Source of the DNA: Candidatus Heritagella intestinalis | GTDB taxonomy: Bacteria; Bacillota; Clostridia; Oscillospirales; Acutalibacteraceae | DNA: 64,000 nucleotides | Assembly (NCBI GenBank): GCA_904420555.1 | Contig: CAJFVO010000009.1 | Span: 16,963 to 80,962 of the forward strand | Reading direction: 5' to 3' | Part shown: positions 40,364 to 48,105 of the stretch, one piece after another | Position numbering within the stretch: the first letter of the stretch is position 1 | Layout of the letters: the number at the start of each line of letters is the position of its first letter | Translations under genes and position numbers: made by a program | Notes under the pieces: model-generated | What the model was told of the DNA's origin: nothing | Databases searched by the model: none | The model's input: only the letters and a program-made list of their open reading frames with translations

Positions 40364-40636
40364 TTAAGGGGCCTTCAGCTGCTGCCGGAGCCGGTCCACC
40401 ATTTCGGCAGAGGCCGGGGCCGGCGAAATCCACTGACGTTTCTTCATTTCGTCTGCCAGCTCCCCTTGTATCTGGTATTCTTCCTCCATGACGCTCCAAG
40501 CCGTGTCCCGCAGGGCGGCCTGGGAGCATCCCAGGGCCAGGCGGCTGCTTTCCATGGCCAAACGCTCCTGGAAAGCCAGGATATCGGCCATCAGCGTCTG
40601 ATCGTCTGCTTGTTGTTTCCGTTTCCCCGTTTCCAT
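40364..40636 (-). CDS. CotF-like spore coat protein
   Basis: This 90-residue protein has the Coat_F pattern: a first helix with MADILAFQERLAME and a second with RDTAWSVMEEEYQIQGELADEMKKRQW near residues 43-69. CotF-type proteins are helical spore coat components. ATG follows AAAGGAGG at a normal distance. It forms a pair with the upstream 62-residue gene, 15 bp away. Transcription by a mother-cell sigma factor is expected, but no clear sigma-E/K promoter was found. Confidence 0.78.
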   Translation of the reverse strand: METGKRKQQADDQTLMADILAFQERLAMESSRLALGCSQAALRDTAWSVMEEEYQIQGELADEMKKRQWISPAPASAEMVDRLRQQLKAP

Positions 40637-40651
40637 AGCCGGGCCTCCTTT

Positions 40652-40840
40652 TCACGATGGTTCCAGCAGGCTGGCCAGCTGTTCCTGGAGCATCCGATGG
40701 CGGCCGGCCAGGCTTTCCAGCTTCATACGGAGCTGGGGGTCGCTGCACCGAGGTGCGCTGTCCAGACATTTTTCTTCCATCAGCCGTTCCAGCCGAATCT
40801 GTTCTTCCAACAGGAGGAGTTCTTTTTGCGTCAGTTCCAT
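40652..40840 (-). CDS. Small helical protein paired with the CotF-like gene
   Basis: This 62-residue, highly charged, all-helical protein (MELTQKELLLLEEQIRLERL...) is probably a coiled coil. Such short ELT-starting proteins commonly sit upstream of CotF-like genes in Clostridia, so a spore coat role is inferred from context. ATG at 40840 follows GGAAAGGA by 8 nt; an in-frame ATG nine codons upstream has no ribosome site. It is co-transcribed with the 90-residue coat gene. Confidence 0.65.
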   Translation of the reverse strand: MELTQKELLLLEEQIRLERLMEEKCLDSAPRCSDPQLRMKLESLAGRHRMLQEQLASLLEPS

Positions 40841-40901
40841 GTTCTGATTCCTTTCCGATAAACTCAAAAGGAGCGCTTTCTTGAATCGTGGACCGGGCCG
40901 G

Positions 40902-41261
40902 TTATGTAGCCCCGGGACGGTCCCCTAATCCAAAGCTGACGGAAAGCGCTTTATCCACCTGCGACATGGCCTCCGGGCCAAGCCGCCCCATTTTTTCTTT
41001 CAGCCTGTGCTTATCCAGGGTCCTGACCTGTTCCAGCAGGACAATGGAATCCCGGGACAGGCCCGTGTTTTCTGCCGAAAGCAGGATATGGGTGGGCAGG
41101 TTGGCCTTGGAACGCTGGCTGGTAATGGCCGCCGCAATCACCGTAGGGCTGAACCGGTTGCCCACATCGTTCTGCACAATCAGCACCGGCCGCACCCCGC
41201 CCTGCTCCGAGCCCACCACCGGGCTCAGGTCGGCATAATAAATATCGCCCCGATGAATCAT
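40902..41261 (-). CDS. MazF/PemK-family endoribonuclease toxin
   Basis: This 119-residue protein starts [27 protein letters not shown] and continues with [19 protein letters not shown] and [19 protein letters not shown]. This is the full NdoA/MazF signature including the catalytic Arg and Ser/Thr positions. Such toxins cut mRNA at short motifs. No MazE-like antitoxin gene is visible: the 140 bp upstream holds only a hairpin and no credible reading frame. The start is ATG after a weak GGATGCGGAG. The antitoxin may be encoded elsewhere. Confidence 0.92.
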   Translation of the reverse strand: MIHRGDIYYADLSPVVGSEQGGVRPVLIVQNDVGNRFSPTVIAAAITSQRSKANLPTHILLSAENTGLSRDSIVLLEQVRTLDKHRLKEKMGRLGPEAMSQVDKALSVSFGLGDRPGAT

Positions 41262-41403
41262 CCGTTTTCACACTCCGCATCCTTTTTGTAGTGGGAACCC
41301 GATACTATTGTTGCCGCTTTGGCAAAGGTTTAAACATGCCCTTTGCCAAAAAATCCTGGCAAAAGAAAATCCATCGTGGTGGTTCGGGCCCCACTCCATA
41401 ATA

Positions 41404-41940
41404 TTAGGAAACGGTCAAAGGGGTGCCATCCGCCGCCTGGCTGTGGGAGGAAAACTGCGCCTCCAGCTGCCAGGTAGGGACTTCCAGAGACGCCGGCCTG
41501 CCGGCCTCGTCCGTCTCCAACACCAGCGCTTCCCCGCTGGATAAGGCCCCGTGCCACTGGCCCTCTTCCCAGGTAAGCTCCCCGTAAGCGGCGCTGTCCA
41601 AAGCGGAAAAGAGCCTTCCAAACAGGCTTTCTTCCATAACGCCCCCGTCCCGCTGGACGGAAATCCCTTCCATGGAGACCCAGCAGCTGTCTTGCTCCCT
41701 GCGGACCTCCCAGCCCGCCATGGCCTGGGGCGATTCCACGGAAAAAGAGGCGATGCCTTCCAGGGAGCGGCTGCACCGGCCCTCCACTTCCACACCGTTC
41801 ATGGAGACCACACAGGCGCTGTTTTCCAAAATCATCTCCGGCTTCTGCGGAGACGGCTGGGGCCCGGCGCAGCCTGTCAGCAGTACAAGGGCAACAGCCG
41901 CTCCCCAGGCCCATTTTCCCCACCGTTTCTTCCCCTTCAT
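41404..41940 (-). CDS. Predicted lipoprotein, unknown function
   Basis: This 178-residue protein has a signal peptide with lipobox LLTGC (Cys24) and a mature domain rich in beta-type sequence (MNGVEVEGRCSRSLEGIASF, LETDEAGRPASLEVPTWQLEA). It looks like a small lipid-anchored beta-sheet protein. The family is not recognised. It lies upstream of the MazF gene on the same strand with 142 bp between them. Repeat-rich DNA precedes it, and its ribosome site is weak. Confidence 0.75.
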   Translation of the reverse strand: MKGKKRWGKWAWGAAVALVLLTGCAGPQPSPQKPEMILENSACVVSMNGVEVEGRCSRSLEGIASFSVESPQAMAGWEVRREQDSCWVSMEGISVQRDGGVMEESLFGRLFSALDSAAYGELTWEEGQWHGALSSGEALVLETDEAGRPASLEVPTWQLEAQFSSHSQAADGTPLTVS

Positions 41941-42120
41941 TCTATCGCCCCCTCGCTCTCGGCCTCTCCCCTGTTTTTGGCGGGAGAGTTCCTCTTCCCT
42001 ATGAGCCTATGCAGAAATCCCCAGCAGCATACCCCCAGACTAAGTCTGGATGTAAGCCGCGGGACAGCGGCATCAAGGAACAGGCTTTCTTCCCGCGTAA
42101 GCGGCCTTTCAGCGCAAGGC

Positions 42121-42440
42121 AGGGAGCCCTCATGGAGAGCGCCGTGTGCCAGTGGCAGACGCTTTTTACTCCCTCCGTCACGCTGACGCGTGCCATCCCC
42201 TCTTAGAAGGAACTCCCTCCGGCACTTCGTGCCACCTCCCTCATGGAGGGAGGCAATGGCCCCCTCTCTGAGGGGGCTGTCTCCGAAGGAGACTGGGGGA
42301 GTTCCTCTCTGGGGGGGCTGTCTCCGAAGGAGACTGGGGGAGTTCCTCTCTGAGGGGGGTGCGGCATGCCGGTGGCATGCGAATAGCACCACCCGAACCG
42401 GCAGGTGAGACTCTGTCAACGTCAGTTGACTGGGGGAGTA
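42121..42440. repeat. Mosaic intergenic repeat, copy A
   Basis: Three blocks recur near 50.8 kb. Block 1 is a 19-mer at 42139-42157, block 3 (GCTTTTTACTCCCTCCGTC) is at 42161-42179 and block 2, a 26-mer with one mismatch around AGTTGACTGGGGGAGT, is at 42414-42439. The order differs between copies. No coding capacity or transposase was seen. Confidence 0.8.
42264..42352. repeat. 41-bp tandem duplication
   Basis: A unit containing CTGTCTCCGAAGGAGACTGG and GGGGAGTTCCTCTCTG is repeated at a 41-bp period with one substitution, and a third partial copy follows. Each unit contains the palindrome GTCTCCTTCGGAGAC on the minus strand. Confidence 0.9.
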
Positions 42441-42444
42441 AGAA

Positions 42445-42463
42445 GCCCCCTTCCCGAAGGGGC
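42445..42463 (-). terminator. Possible terminator of the beta-CASP nuclease gene
   Basis: On the minus strand GCCCCTT, CGGG loop, AAGGGGGC, then TTCTT. It lies 43 bp beyond the stop at 42506, within the repeat area. Confidence 0.45.
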
Positions 42464-42469
42464 CTAACG

Positions 42470-42502
42470 CTGCCCACTGCCCACTGACTACTGACCACTG
42501 TC
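42470..42502. repeat. Short iterated ACTG-rich repeat
   Basis: CTGCCCACTGCCCACTGACT followed by ACTGACCACTG is a run of 7-nt units (near CCACTGC and its variants) directly before the nuclease stop codon. Confidence 0.7.
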
Positions 42503-42505
42503 CGC

Positions 42506-44104
42506 TTATCGGTCCCACTTGTCGCACAGGGAGGTAATCTGGTCGGCAAACCGGGCCAAATCCTTGTTGGCCCCGCCCTCGTTGTGGGCAATGACCTGGA
42601 GCAGCCGGCGGCCAGCGGCCACCAGCCGGGCATACACGGAAGAAGCCGCCCGGCGCTTCTGGCGGGAGGGCTTCTCGCTGGGTTCCAGACCCTCGCTGAT
42701 GACCCGGTCCGTGAGCAAATCATAGGCCGCCAAATAATTCGGTACTATGGGCTGATACCCCATGGCCTGGAGGGTCGCCGCAAAGGAGGACGCCGCCTCC
42801 GCTTCCCCGTGGACGACAAACACCCGCCGGGGCTTGGGCGAAAAGGAGGTAATCCACCGGAGCAGGCCCGTGCGGTCCGCATGGGCGGACAGGGCCCGGA
42901 AATTGCAGATTCTGGCCATGACCACGATTTCCTCTCCAAACAGCTTGACGCTGGGCACGCCGTCAATGAGCCGCCGGCCCAGAGTGCCCGCCGCCTGATA
43001 CCCCACAAAGAGGATGGTGCATTCCTTCCGCCAGAGGTTGTGCTTCAAATGGTGGCGGATGCGTCCAGCCTCACACATACCGCTGGAAGAAATAATGACC
43101 TTGGGCACCCCATCGGCGTTGAGGTTTTTGGATTCCTCCACGGTCTCGCACAACCGCAAATCCGGAAACCGGATGGGATTGTACCCGCTCTTGATAATTT
43201 CCACAGTCTCTTCATCGGCATAGCCTGTCAGGTCGCCGCTGTAAATATTGGTGGCCCGGGCGGAAAGGGGGCTGTCCACATACACCGGGAAGTCCGGGTG
43301 GTGGGCCACCAGCCCCTGCTCCTTGATTTCCCGGAGAAGATACAGCAGTTCCTGGGTACGGCCTACCGCAAAGCTGGGAATCACCACGTTTCCCCCCTGG
43401 CTCAGGGTATCGTCGATGACTTTGGCCAGCTCCACCCGGTAATCCTCCACTTTATCGTGCTCCCGGTTGCCGTAGGTGGATTCCATCACCACATAATCGG
43501 CCTCGGTCAGGTACTGCGGGTCCCGGATAATGGGCCGATGGGGGCTGCCGATATCCCCGGAAAACACCAGGGTCTTGGTCACGTCCCCCTCTGTCAGGCG
43601 CAGGGTCACGCTGGCGGAACCCAACAGATGCCCGGCGTCAGTCATGGTAAAGGAAATCCCCGGGGCCGGGGTCACCTCCTGCCCATAGACGCAGGGGGTC
43701 AGATAGGGCAGGGTATCCTCCGCATCCTGGACGGTATAAAGGGGCTCCGCTTCCGGCCGGCCGGCCCGGCGGCCCTTGCGGTTCTCCATCTCCGCGTCCA
43801 TTTCCTGAATGCGGGCGCTGTCCAGAAGCATGATTTCCAGCAAATCGCAGGTGGCCCCGGTGGCGAAGATCCGGCCCCGGAATCCCTGGCGCACCAGCAG
43901 GGGCAGCCGTCCGCTGTGGTCAATGTGGGCATGGGTCACAATGACGAAGTCGATTTGGGAGGCCTTAAAGGGCAGTTCCCCGTTTCCGTCATCATCGCCG
44001 CCCTGCTGCATGCCGCAGTCAATGAGGAAAGTCTTGCCGCAGGCTTCCACACAGTGGCAGCTTCCCGTAACTTCCTTATCCGCTCCGTAAAAGTAGAGTT
44101 TCAT
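42506..44104 (-). CDS. Beta-CASP metallo-beta-lactamase nuclease
   Basis: This 532-residue protein of the RNA-processing beta-CASP branch (CPSF-73/YSH1-like) has metal motif THAHIDHSGRLPLLV, a second metal site in TMTDAGHLLGSASV and VFSGDIG. Beta-CASP motifs include VVMESTYGNREH, IPSFAVGRTQELLYLL, ISSSGMCEAGRI and RALSAHADR, and the RMMBL domain lies near 420-460. It probably cleaves RNA. ATG at 44104 follows AAAGGATG; an in-frame ATG nine codons earlier is unsupported. The 100-residue Arg/Lys-rich tail may bind nucleic acid. Confidence 0.9.
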   Translation of the reverse strand: MKLYFYGADKEVTGSCHCVEACGKTFLIDCGMQQGGDDDGNGELPFKASQIDFVIVTHAHIDHSGRLPLLVRQGFRGRIFATGATCDLLEIMLLDSARIQEMDAEMENRKGRRAGRPEAEPLYTVQDAEDTLPYLTPCVYGQEVTPAPGISFTMTDAGHLLGSASVTLRLTEGDVTKTLVFSGDIGSPHRPIIRDPQYLTEADYVVMESTYGNREHDKVEDYRVELAKVIDDTLSQGGNVVIPSFAVGRTQELLYLLREIKEQGLVAHHPDFPVYVDSPLSARATNIYSGDLTGYADEETVEIIKSGYNPIRFPDLRLCETVEESKNLNADGVPKVIISSSGMCEAGRIRHHLKHNLWRKECTILFVGYQAAGTLGRRLIDGVPSVKLFGEEIVVMARICNFRALSAHADRTGLLRWITSFSPKPRRVFVVHGEAEAASSFAATLQAMGYQPIVPNYLAAYDLLTDRVISEGLEPSEKPSRQKRRAASSVYARLVAAGRRLLQVIAHNEGGANKDLARFADQITSLCDKWDR

Positions 44105-44318
44105 GTGATACCATCCTTTCTGTAGAATCAAAGGATTCTACGCTAAACTATGCTATGGAATTGCAGTGGAAAACATATCAAAAACGGCTATGGGGCCGCC
44201 GCAAAAACGCCGGCGCCCTTCTATTCTTATTATACATGATTTCTCGCATAATTTGTGAAAAAATATAGCAAAAACTCCCGCTTTCAGGCAAAAAATTTTT
44301 CCGCTCCCTGTCCCGGGT

Positions 44319-44352
44319 ATGACAGAAAAGGACACTCCCCCAGGGGTATACT
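44319..44352 (+). promoter_or_regulatory. Possible spoIIG promoter with 22-bp spacer
   Basis: ATGACA and TATACT lie 22 bp apart, 46 bp before spoIIGA. The Bacillus subtilis spoIIG promoter is known for an unusual 22-bp spacer and dependence on Spo0A. A TTTGTGAAAAA stretch at about 44250 resembles a degenerate Spo0A box. Confidence 0.5.
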
Positions 44353-44397
44353 GGAGACGCAGGCAAACACAGCCGGCAAAAGAGAAAGGGGGCGCCC

Positions 44398-45243
44398 ATG
44401 ACCCAGACCATTTACATAGACGTTCTGATTCTGGTAAACCTGCTGGTCAACTACTTCCTGCTGCTCACGGTGCGGGGATTCCTCCATGTGCCGGTCAAGC
44501 GGGGACGGGTGTTCCTGGGGGCTCTGGCCGGGGCGGCAGGCTCCCTGGTCATCTTCCTCCCCCAGCCCCACTGGAGCGCCGCCCTGTTTTTCCGGCTGGC
44601 CATTTCGGCGGTCATGGTGCTGGCCTGCTTCTTCCCGGTAAACCTGCGGATGTTCGGCAAGCTGCTGGGGCTGCTCTATCTGGCGAGCTTCGGATTTGCG
44701 GGGTTTATGCTGGCCTTGTGGGCCATGGGGCAATCCTCCGGCCTGTTGATGAACAACGGTATCCTCTATCTGCCGGTGTCCCCCATGCTGCTGCTGGTAT
44801 TGGCGGCGGCGGCCTATCTGGTCATGAGCCTCATCCGCCGGATTACCGGCCCCCGGGAGCCCAAGAGCCGGTTCTGCACGGTGGTCATCCGGAATGGCGG
44901 GGCACAGGTGTCCCTGCGGGGGAAAATCGACACCGGCAGCACTTTAGCGGAGCCCTTTTCCCACCGGCCGGCACTGGTGGTGGAAAAATCTGCGGCCATG
45001 GCGGTGCTCCCCTCTTGCCTACAGGAAAAGGCCGGGCCGGAAAGCTGGGAGGACGGCGTGCGGATGATTCCCTATCACGGAGTTTCCGGGGAAGGGTATC
45101 TGCCGGGATTTGTGCCGGAAGGGATGACCGTCACCGCCGGGGAAGGCCCCGAACCCCTGGAAAACTGCTGGGTAGCCGTTTGTGGACAGAAGCTGGGCCG
45201 GGGGGAATTCCAGGTGCTGGTCCCACCGGCGGTATTCGATTGA
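44398..45243 (+). CDS. spoIIGA: Sporulation sigma-E factor-processing peptidase SpoIIGA
   Basis: This 281-residue membrane-embedded aspartic protease cuts the pro-sequence from pro-sigma-E in the mother cell. Five N-terminal helices (about 5-145, starting [18 protein letters not shown]) precede the cytoplasmic protease domain, with catalytic Asp178 in [14 protein letters not shown]. The length is close to that of the Bacillus protein (309). ATG at 44398 follows AAAGGGGGC. It is followed 16 bp later by sigE, the standard spoIIG arrangement. Confidence 0.95.
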   Translation: MTQTIYIDVLILVNLLVNYFLLLTVRGFLHVPVKRGRVFLGALAGAAGSLVIFLPQPHWSAALFFRLAISAVMVLACFFPVNLRMFGKLLGLLYLASFGFAGFMLALWAMGQSSGLLMNNGILYLPVSPMLLLVLAAAAYLVMSLIRRITGPREPKSRFCTVVIRNGGAQVSLRGKIDTGSTLAEPFSHRPALVVEKSAAMAVLPSCLQEKAGPESWEDGVRMIPYHGVSGEGYLPGFVPEGMTVTAGEGPEPLENCWVAVCGQKLGRGEFQVLVPPAVFD

Positions 45244-45259
45244 AAGGAGGAGCTTTTAC

Positions 45260-45991
45260 GTGGAAATGAATCTCTTTTATTGGTGGAGAAGATTAAAAGA
45301 GCAGATTCTGCAAAAACTCGCGGGGTTCAAGAGCGGAGAGGGCCTGTACTACATCAACGGGTCGGACACCCTGCCCCCTCCCCTGACCCACCAGGAGGAA
45401 ACCGCCCTGATGGACGCCATCCGCCGGGGAGAAAACCCTTCCCGGGAGCCGCTGATTACCCACAACCTGCGGTTAGTGGTGTACATAGCCCGGAAATTTG
45501 AATCCCCCGGGGCCGGAGTGGAGGACCTGATCTCTATCGGGACCATCGGGCTTATCAAAGCGGTGAACACCTTCCGGCCGGAAAAGAACATCAAGCTGGC
45601 CACTTATGCGTCCCGATGCATTGAAAATGAAATCCTCATGTATCTGCGCAAAAGCTCCCAGCTCCGGAACGAGGTCTCCATTGACGACCCCTTGAACGTG
45701 GACTGGGACGGCAACGAGCTTTTGCTTTCGGACATTCTGGGCAGCGACCAGGACACGGTAAACCGTGGCGTGGAAAAGGAAGCGGAGGAGGCTTTGCTGC
45801 TGGAAGCGGTATCCCGGCTGGAACCCCGGGAGCAGACCATTATGGAGCTGCGTTTCGGCCTCCACGCCCAAAAGGAGCATACCCAAAAGGAGGTGGCCGA
45901 CCGGCTGGGCATTTCCCAATCCTACATCTCCCGGCTGGAAAAGCGCATTATCCAACGCCTCCGTCACGACCTGGAACGGGCCGCGGGCTAA
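45260..45991 (+). CDS. sigE: RNA polymerase sporulation sigma factor SigE
   Basis: This 243-residue mother-cell sigma factor is made as an inactive precursor. The N-terminal amphipathic pro-sequence (about 1-30) precedes the region [19 protein letters not shown] where processing is expected. Region 2 ([49 protein letters not shown]) and region 4 ([19 protein letters not shown]) are nearly identical to known SigE. GTG at 45260 is 9 nt after AAAGGAGG; an ATG two codons later is too far. sigG, often next, is absent here. Confidence 0.96.
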   Translation: MEMNLFYWWRRLKEQILQKLAGFKSGEGLYYINGSDTLPPPLTHQEETALMDAIRRGENPSREPLITHNLRLVVYIARKFESPGAGVEDLISIGTIGLIKAVNTFRPEKNIKLATYASRCIENEILMYLRKSSQLRNEVSIDDPLNVDWDGNELLLSDILGSDQDTVNRGVEKEAEEALLLEAVSRLEPREQTIMELRFGLHAQKEHTQKEVADRLGISQSYISRLEKRIIQRLRHDLERAAG

Positions 45992-46030
45992 CGGGCGGAG
46001 TAGCCTCCGCTGGCAATCCGCGCCGCAAAA

Positions 46031-46075
46031 AATCCTGCCCCAAGAGCCATTCCTTGGAGCAGGATTTTCATCTTT
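46031..46075 (+). terminator. Intrinsic terminator of spoIIGA-sigE
   Basis: AATCCTGC-CCAAG pairs with CTTGG-GCAGGATT with small mismatches around an 8-nt loop, followed by TTCATCTTTT. Confidence 0.75.
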
Positions 46076-46096
46076 TCGGGAGATTCTATCATCATG

Positions 46097-46264
46097 TCAA
46101 TCTTCGGGAGAATCAGATTTAGAAGAAAAGGGCAAAAGTTCCACTGGAGATTCTGATTCTGAAATATAGCGCTCTTCACACTCCTGTTGGGCTTTTATTA
46201 AAATTTCAACGGCCTGCTCTGTGGCGCGAAAAAGCGCATGATATAACGCCTGGTAATCTGCCAT
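46097..46264 (-). CDS. Small conserved protein next to XRE regulators
   Basis: This 55-residue acidic helical protein begins MADYQALYHALFRATEQAVEILIKAQQECEE. Proteins with this start are common short hypotheticals in Clostridia, often near regulators. The function is unknown. ATG at 46264 follows AGAGGTGAT by about 4 nt; longer in-frame starts cross the operator region. It is divergent from the XRE pair and shares their operator. It is more AT-rich than the surroundings. Confidence 0.7.
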   Translation of the reverse strand: MADYQALYHALFRATEQAVEILIKAQQECEERYISESESPVELLPFSSKSDSPED

Positions 46265-46289
46265 TGATATCACCTCTATTCTTATATTA

Positions 46290-46319
46290 GGACATATTGT
46301 CCAATATGTCAATAGGACA
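46290..46319. promoter_or_regulatory. Double palindromic operator in a divergent gap
   Basis: GGACA-TAT-TGTCC (46290-46302) and TGTC-AATAG-GACA (46307-46319) are two adjacent palindromes built from the same half-site. They lie between the 55-residue gene and the XRE pair, an ideal place for an autoregulating XRE protein. Confidence 0.7.
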
Positions 46320-46352
46320 AATATTCCTACGCTATGATGGTTCTGGTGATGC

Positions 46353-46568
46353 ATGATGAAACTGCGTATCCGCGACCTGCGGGAAGACCACGACCTGACA
46401 CAAAAGGAGATTGCCGCTTATCTCCTCTGCGACCAATCCCTGTACTCCAAATACGAGCGTGGCGAGCGCCCCCTGCCCCTGGAAATGGCGGTGCGGCTGG
46501 CGCAATTTTACCAGACCAGCCTGGATTACCTGGTGGGCCTCACAGATAATCCCAAGCCCTATCGGTGA
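46353..46568 (+). CDS. XRE-family helix-turn-helix regulator 1
   Basis: This 71-residue single-domain Cro/C1-type protein has LRIRDLREDHDLTQKEIAAYLLCDQSLYSKYERGERPLP. It is a complete HTH_3 domain ending in DYLVGLTDNPKPYR. With no partner domain it should dimerise and act as a simple repressor. The start is one of two adjacent ATGs at 46353/46356. It stands 6 bp before a paralogue with the same layout, so a local duplication is likely. The double palindrome upstream is the probable target. Confidence 0.85.
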   Translation: MMKLRIRDLREDHDLTQKEIAAYLLCDQSLYSKYERGERPLPLEMAVRLAQFYQTSLDYLVGLTDNPKPYR

Positions 46569-46573
46569 CAGCT

Positions 46574-46795
46574 ATGAAGATGGAATATACACGCATCCGC
46601 GCGCTGCGGGAGGATCACGACTTGACACAGGAAAAGGTTGGGCAGGCCATCAACGTCCCCCAGCGCACCTATGCCTATTATGAAAGCGGCCAGCGGATGA
46701 TTCCGCCACAAGTGCTCTGCGCGCTGGCAAAATTTTATCATGTCAGTGTAGACTATCTCCTGGAATTAACCGATGACCCCGTACCCAAGTGGTAA
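46574..46795 (+). CDS. XRE-family helix-turn-helix regulator 2
   Basis: This 73-residue paralogue of the preceding regulator has YTRIRALREDHDLTQEKVGQAINVPQRTYAYYESGQRMIP. The REDHDLTQ core and the SVDYLLELTDDP ending are shared, but the recognition helix differs (INVPQRTYAYYES against LLCDQSLYSKYER), so its DNA target may differ. ATG at 46574 is six bases after the first gene's stop; the ribosome site is weak, so it probably relies on coupled translation. Confidence 0.83.
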   Translation: MKMEYTRIRALREDHDLTQEKVGQAINVPQRTYAYYESGQRMIPPQVLCALAKFYHVSVDYLLELTDDPVPKW

Positions 46796-46882
46796 AATCT
46801 CACGAGGAAGAAACTGCCTATCCGCTGCGGGACGCTCTGTGAGAAAATAATCTGTAGTCTCCAAGAAACCATCTATAAAATT

Positions 46883-46925
46883 GTATAGTTTTATCCTATA
46901 CTACATATGAAATTTATGATATAAT
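46883..46925 (+). promoter_or_regulatory. Promoter with overlapping inverted repeat before the four-helix protein
   Basis: A -10 TATAAT at 46920-46925 has its -35 position (TATACT, 17 bp away) inside the inverted repeat GTATAG-N7-CTATAC (46883-46901). A poor -35 under a palindrome suggests regulated transcription, possibly by one of the adjacent XRE proteins. Confidence 0.5.
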
Positions 46926-47059
46926 AAAGAAAGCAGAAACTTTGTCACGTTTTTGGAAAAGGAGGAGAGTCCCATGGGCTGTGCAGCATAAAATCCTGCT
47001 CCCAATTCCCCGGAAAAGGCCGCTTTCCGGCCTGTCGGGAACGAAAAGGAGATGCCCTG

Positions 47060-47527
47060 ATGAAAACGAAACCTATTTCCCCTAAAACAATTTCCCCGGC
47101 CCTGTGGGGAGGCCTGGCCTGCCTGGTTCTGGCTCTGGTGTTGGAACTCCTCCCCACCGGCGTTGTGCTGATGTTCGCCGACGGCCCCGGCCAGCAGATT
47201 CCCCAGTCCTTCTCCTATTTTGACCTGACCCCGGTGGGATACGGCACCTGGTTCCCCATGCTCATCGGAGCGGCGACGGTGCTGGCCCTGATACTGGGAC
47301 TGCTGTGCCTCTGGCAAAGAAACGCCCGGGGCCTGTTCACCGCGTGGCTGGCCTGTGTCGGTATCGGCGGAGCGCTGTCCCTACTGCACCTGCTTTTCAG
47401 CGCCCTGTTAACGGGTCAATTCTCCCCCACCATTCCGGAATGTGGAATTCTAATTCTGCTGCTGGCGGCCTGTTGGCTGGTATCCAAAGCCCGCTGGGCC
47501 ATGGCTGCCCCCTTACAGCACTCTTAA
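47060..47527 (+). CDS. Four-helix membrane protein, unknown
   Basis: This 155-residue protein has four predicted membrane helices (about 12-38, 62-84, 93-117, 124-142) and no recognised domain. ATG at 47060 follows AAAAGGAGATG. It precedes another unknown membrane protein by 14 bp, and the two end at one terminator, so they form a small membrane-protein operon behind a palindrome-covered promoter. Nothing indicates substrate or partner. Confidence 0.7.
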   Translation: MKTKPISPKTISPALWGGLACLVLALVLELLPTGVVLMFADGPGQQIPQSFSYFDLTPVGYGTWFPMLIGAATVLALILGLLCLWQRNARGLFTAWLACVGIGGALSLLHLLFSALLTGQFSPTIPECGILILLLAACWLVSKARWAMAAPLQHS

Positions 47528-47541
47528 AAAGGAGGAATTTT

Positions 47542-48042
47542 ATGCGCAAGGTACTCCCCCTTCCCAAGGGCCTCCCTATGGAAGAGGCCGAGGGAAAGAT
47601 TACCCGGATAGCCGGCCTCAACGACCTGCGGGTGTGGCGCATCAAACGGTATTATATCATGACGAAGGAGCATACAGAATCCCGATTTGAAGCGGATTTC
47701 TCCCCCTGGCTCACAGGATTCCTCCACAAAGGGGCTCATTCTAGAGTGTGCTTTCGCCTCAGCCAAACCGGCTTCGTAGGGTTCCACTGGCCGGGTCTGC
47801 TGATAGTAATACTGATGTTTGCGATGTTGGCTGCCAGCGCTTCCCGGTATCACGGCGTTCCCCTGTGGCTGGTGCTGGTGGTCACGGCGGTGATTCTGGG
47901 CGTCCTGGCCCTGCTCACCTATGGCTTCAGCTGCACCCAGGGCGGCGACCAGGTCCTCCACAATATGAATACCTTTCTTGAGGAGCTCCAGGAAGAGCTG
48001 GAAAATTACACCCCGGTGCAAGGCCGGCCGGAAACCGAATAG
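47542..48042 (+). CDS. Two-helix membrane protein, unknown
   Basis: This 166-residue protein has a cytoplasmic N-terminal part (1-70, including DLRVWRIKRYYIMTKEHTES) and two adjacent membrane helices (about 82-100 and 106-128). The tail is acidic and helical. I recognise no family. ATG at 47542 follows AAAAAGGAGGAA, which fixes the start against longer upstream possibilities. It is the second gene of a two-gene unit with the four-helix protein. Confidence 0.72.
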   Translation: MRKVLPLPKGLPMEEAEGKITRIAGLNDLRVWRIKRYYIMTKEHTESRFEADFSPWLTGFLHKGAHSRVCFRLSQTGFVGFHWPGLLIVILMFAMLAASASRYHGVPLWLVLVVTAVILGVLALLTYGFSCTQGGDQVLHNMNTFLEELQEELENYTPVQGRPETE

Positions 48043-48052
48043 AAACCCAATA

Positions 48053-48089
48053 AGCCCCGCTTCCAGAAAAGAAGCGGGGCTCTCTTTTT
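48053..48089 (+). terminator. Terminator between the membrane-protein pair and citrate synthase
   Basis: AGCCCCGCTTC and GAAGCGGGGCT form an 11-bp perfect stem with a 7-nt loop, followed by CTCTTTTT. It sits between convergent genes. Confidence 0.9.
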
Positions 48090-48105
48090 AGAAAATCGAT
48101 TCTTT

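Larger units (their letters stand above)
41941..42505. other. Gene-free stretch rich in short repeats
   Basis: These 565 bp between the lipoprotein and the beta-CASP nuclease hold no credible gene. They contain mosaic repeat blocks shared with 50.75-50.95 kb, a 41-bp tandem duplication, palindromes such as CCTCCCTCATGGAGGGAGG and a run of short ACTG-rich iterations. Confidence 0.8.

Noticed and set aside
41330..41375. Short peptide upstream of mazF as antitoxin
   Set aside because: Only about 14 codons, hydrophobic, without a ribosome site or antitoxin fold.
42121..42510. CRISPR array
   Set aside because: The repeats have unequal spacing, are shuffled and lack unique spacers; no cas gene is present.
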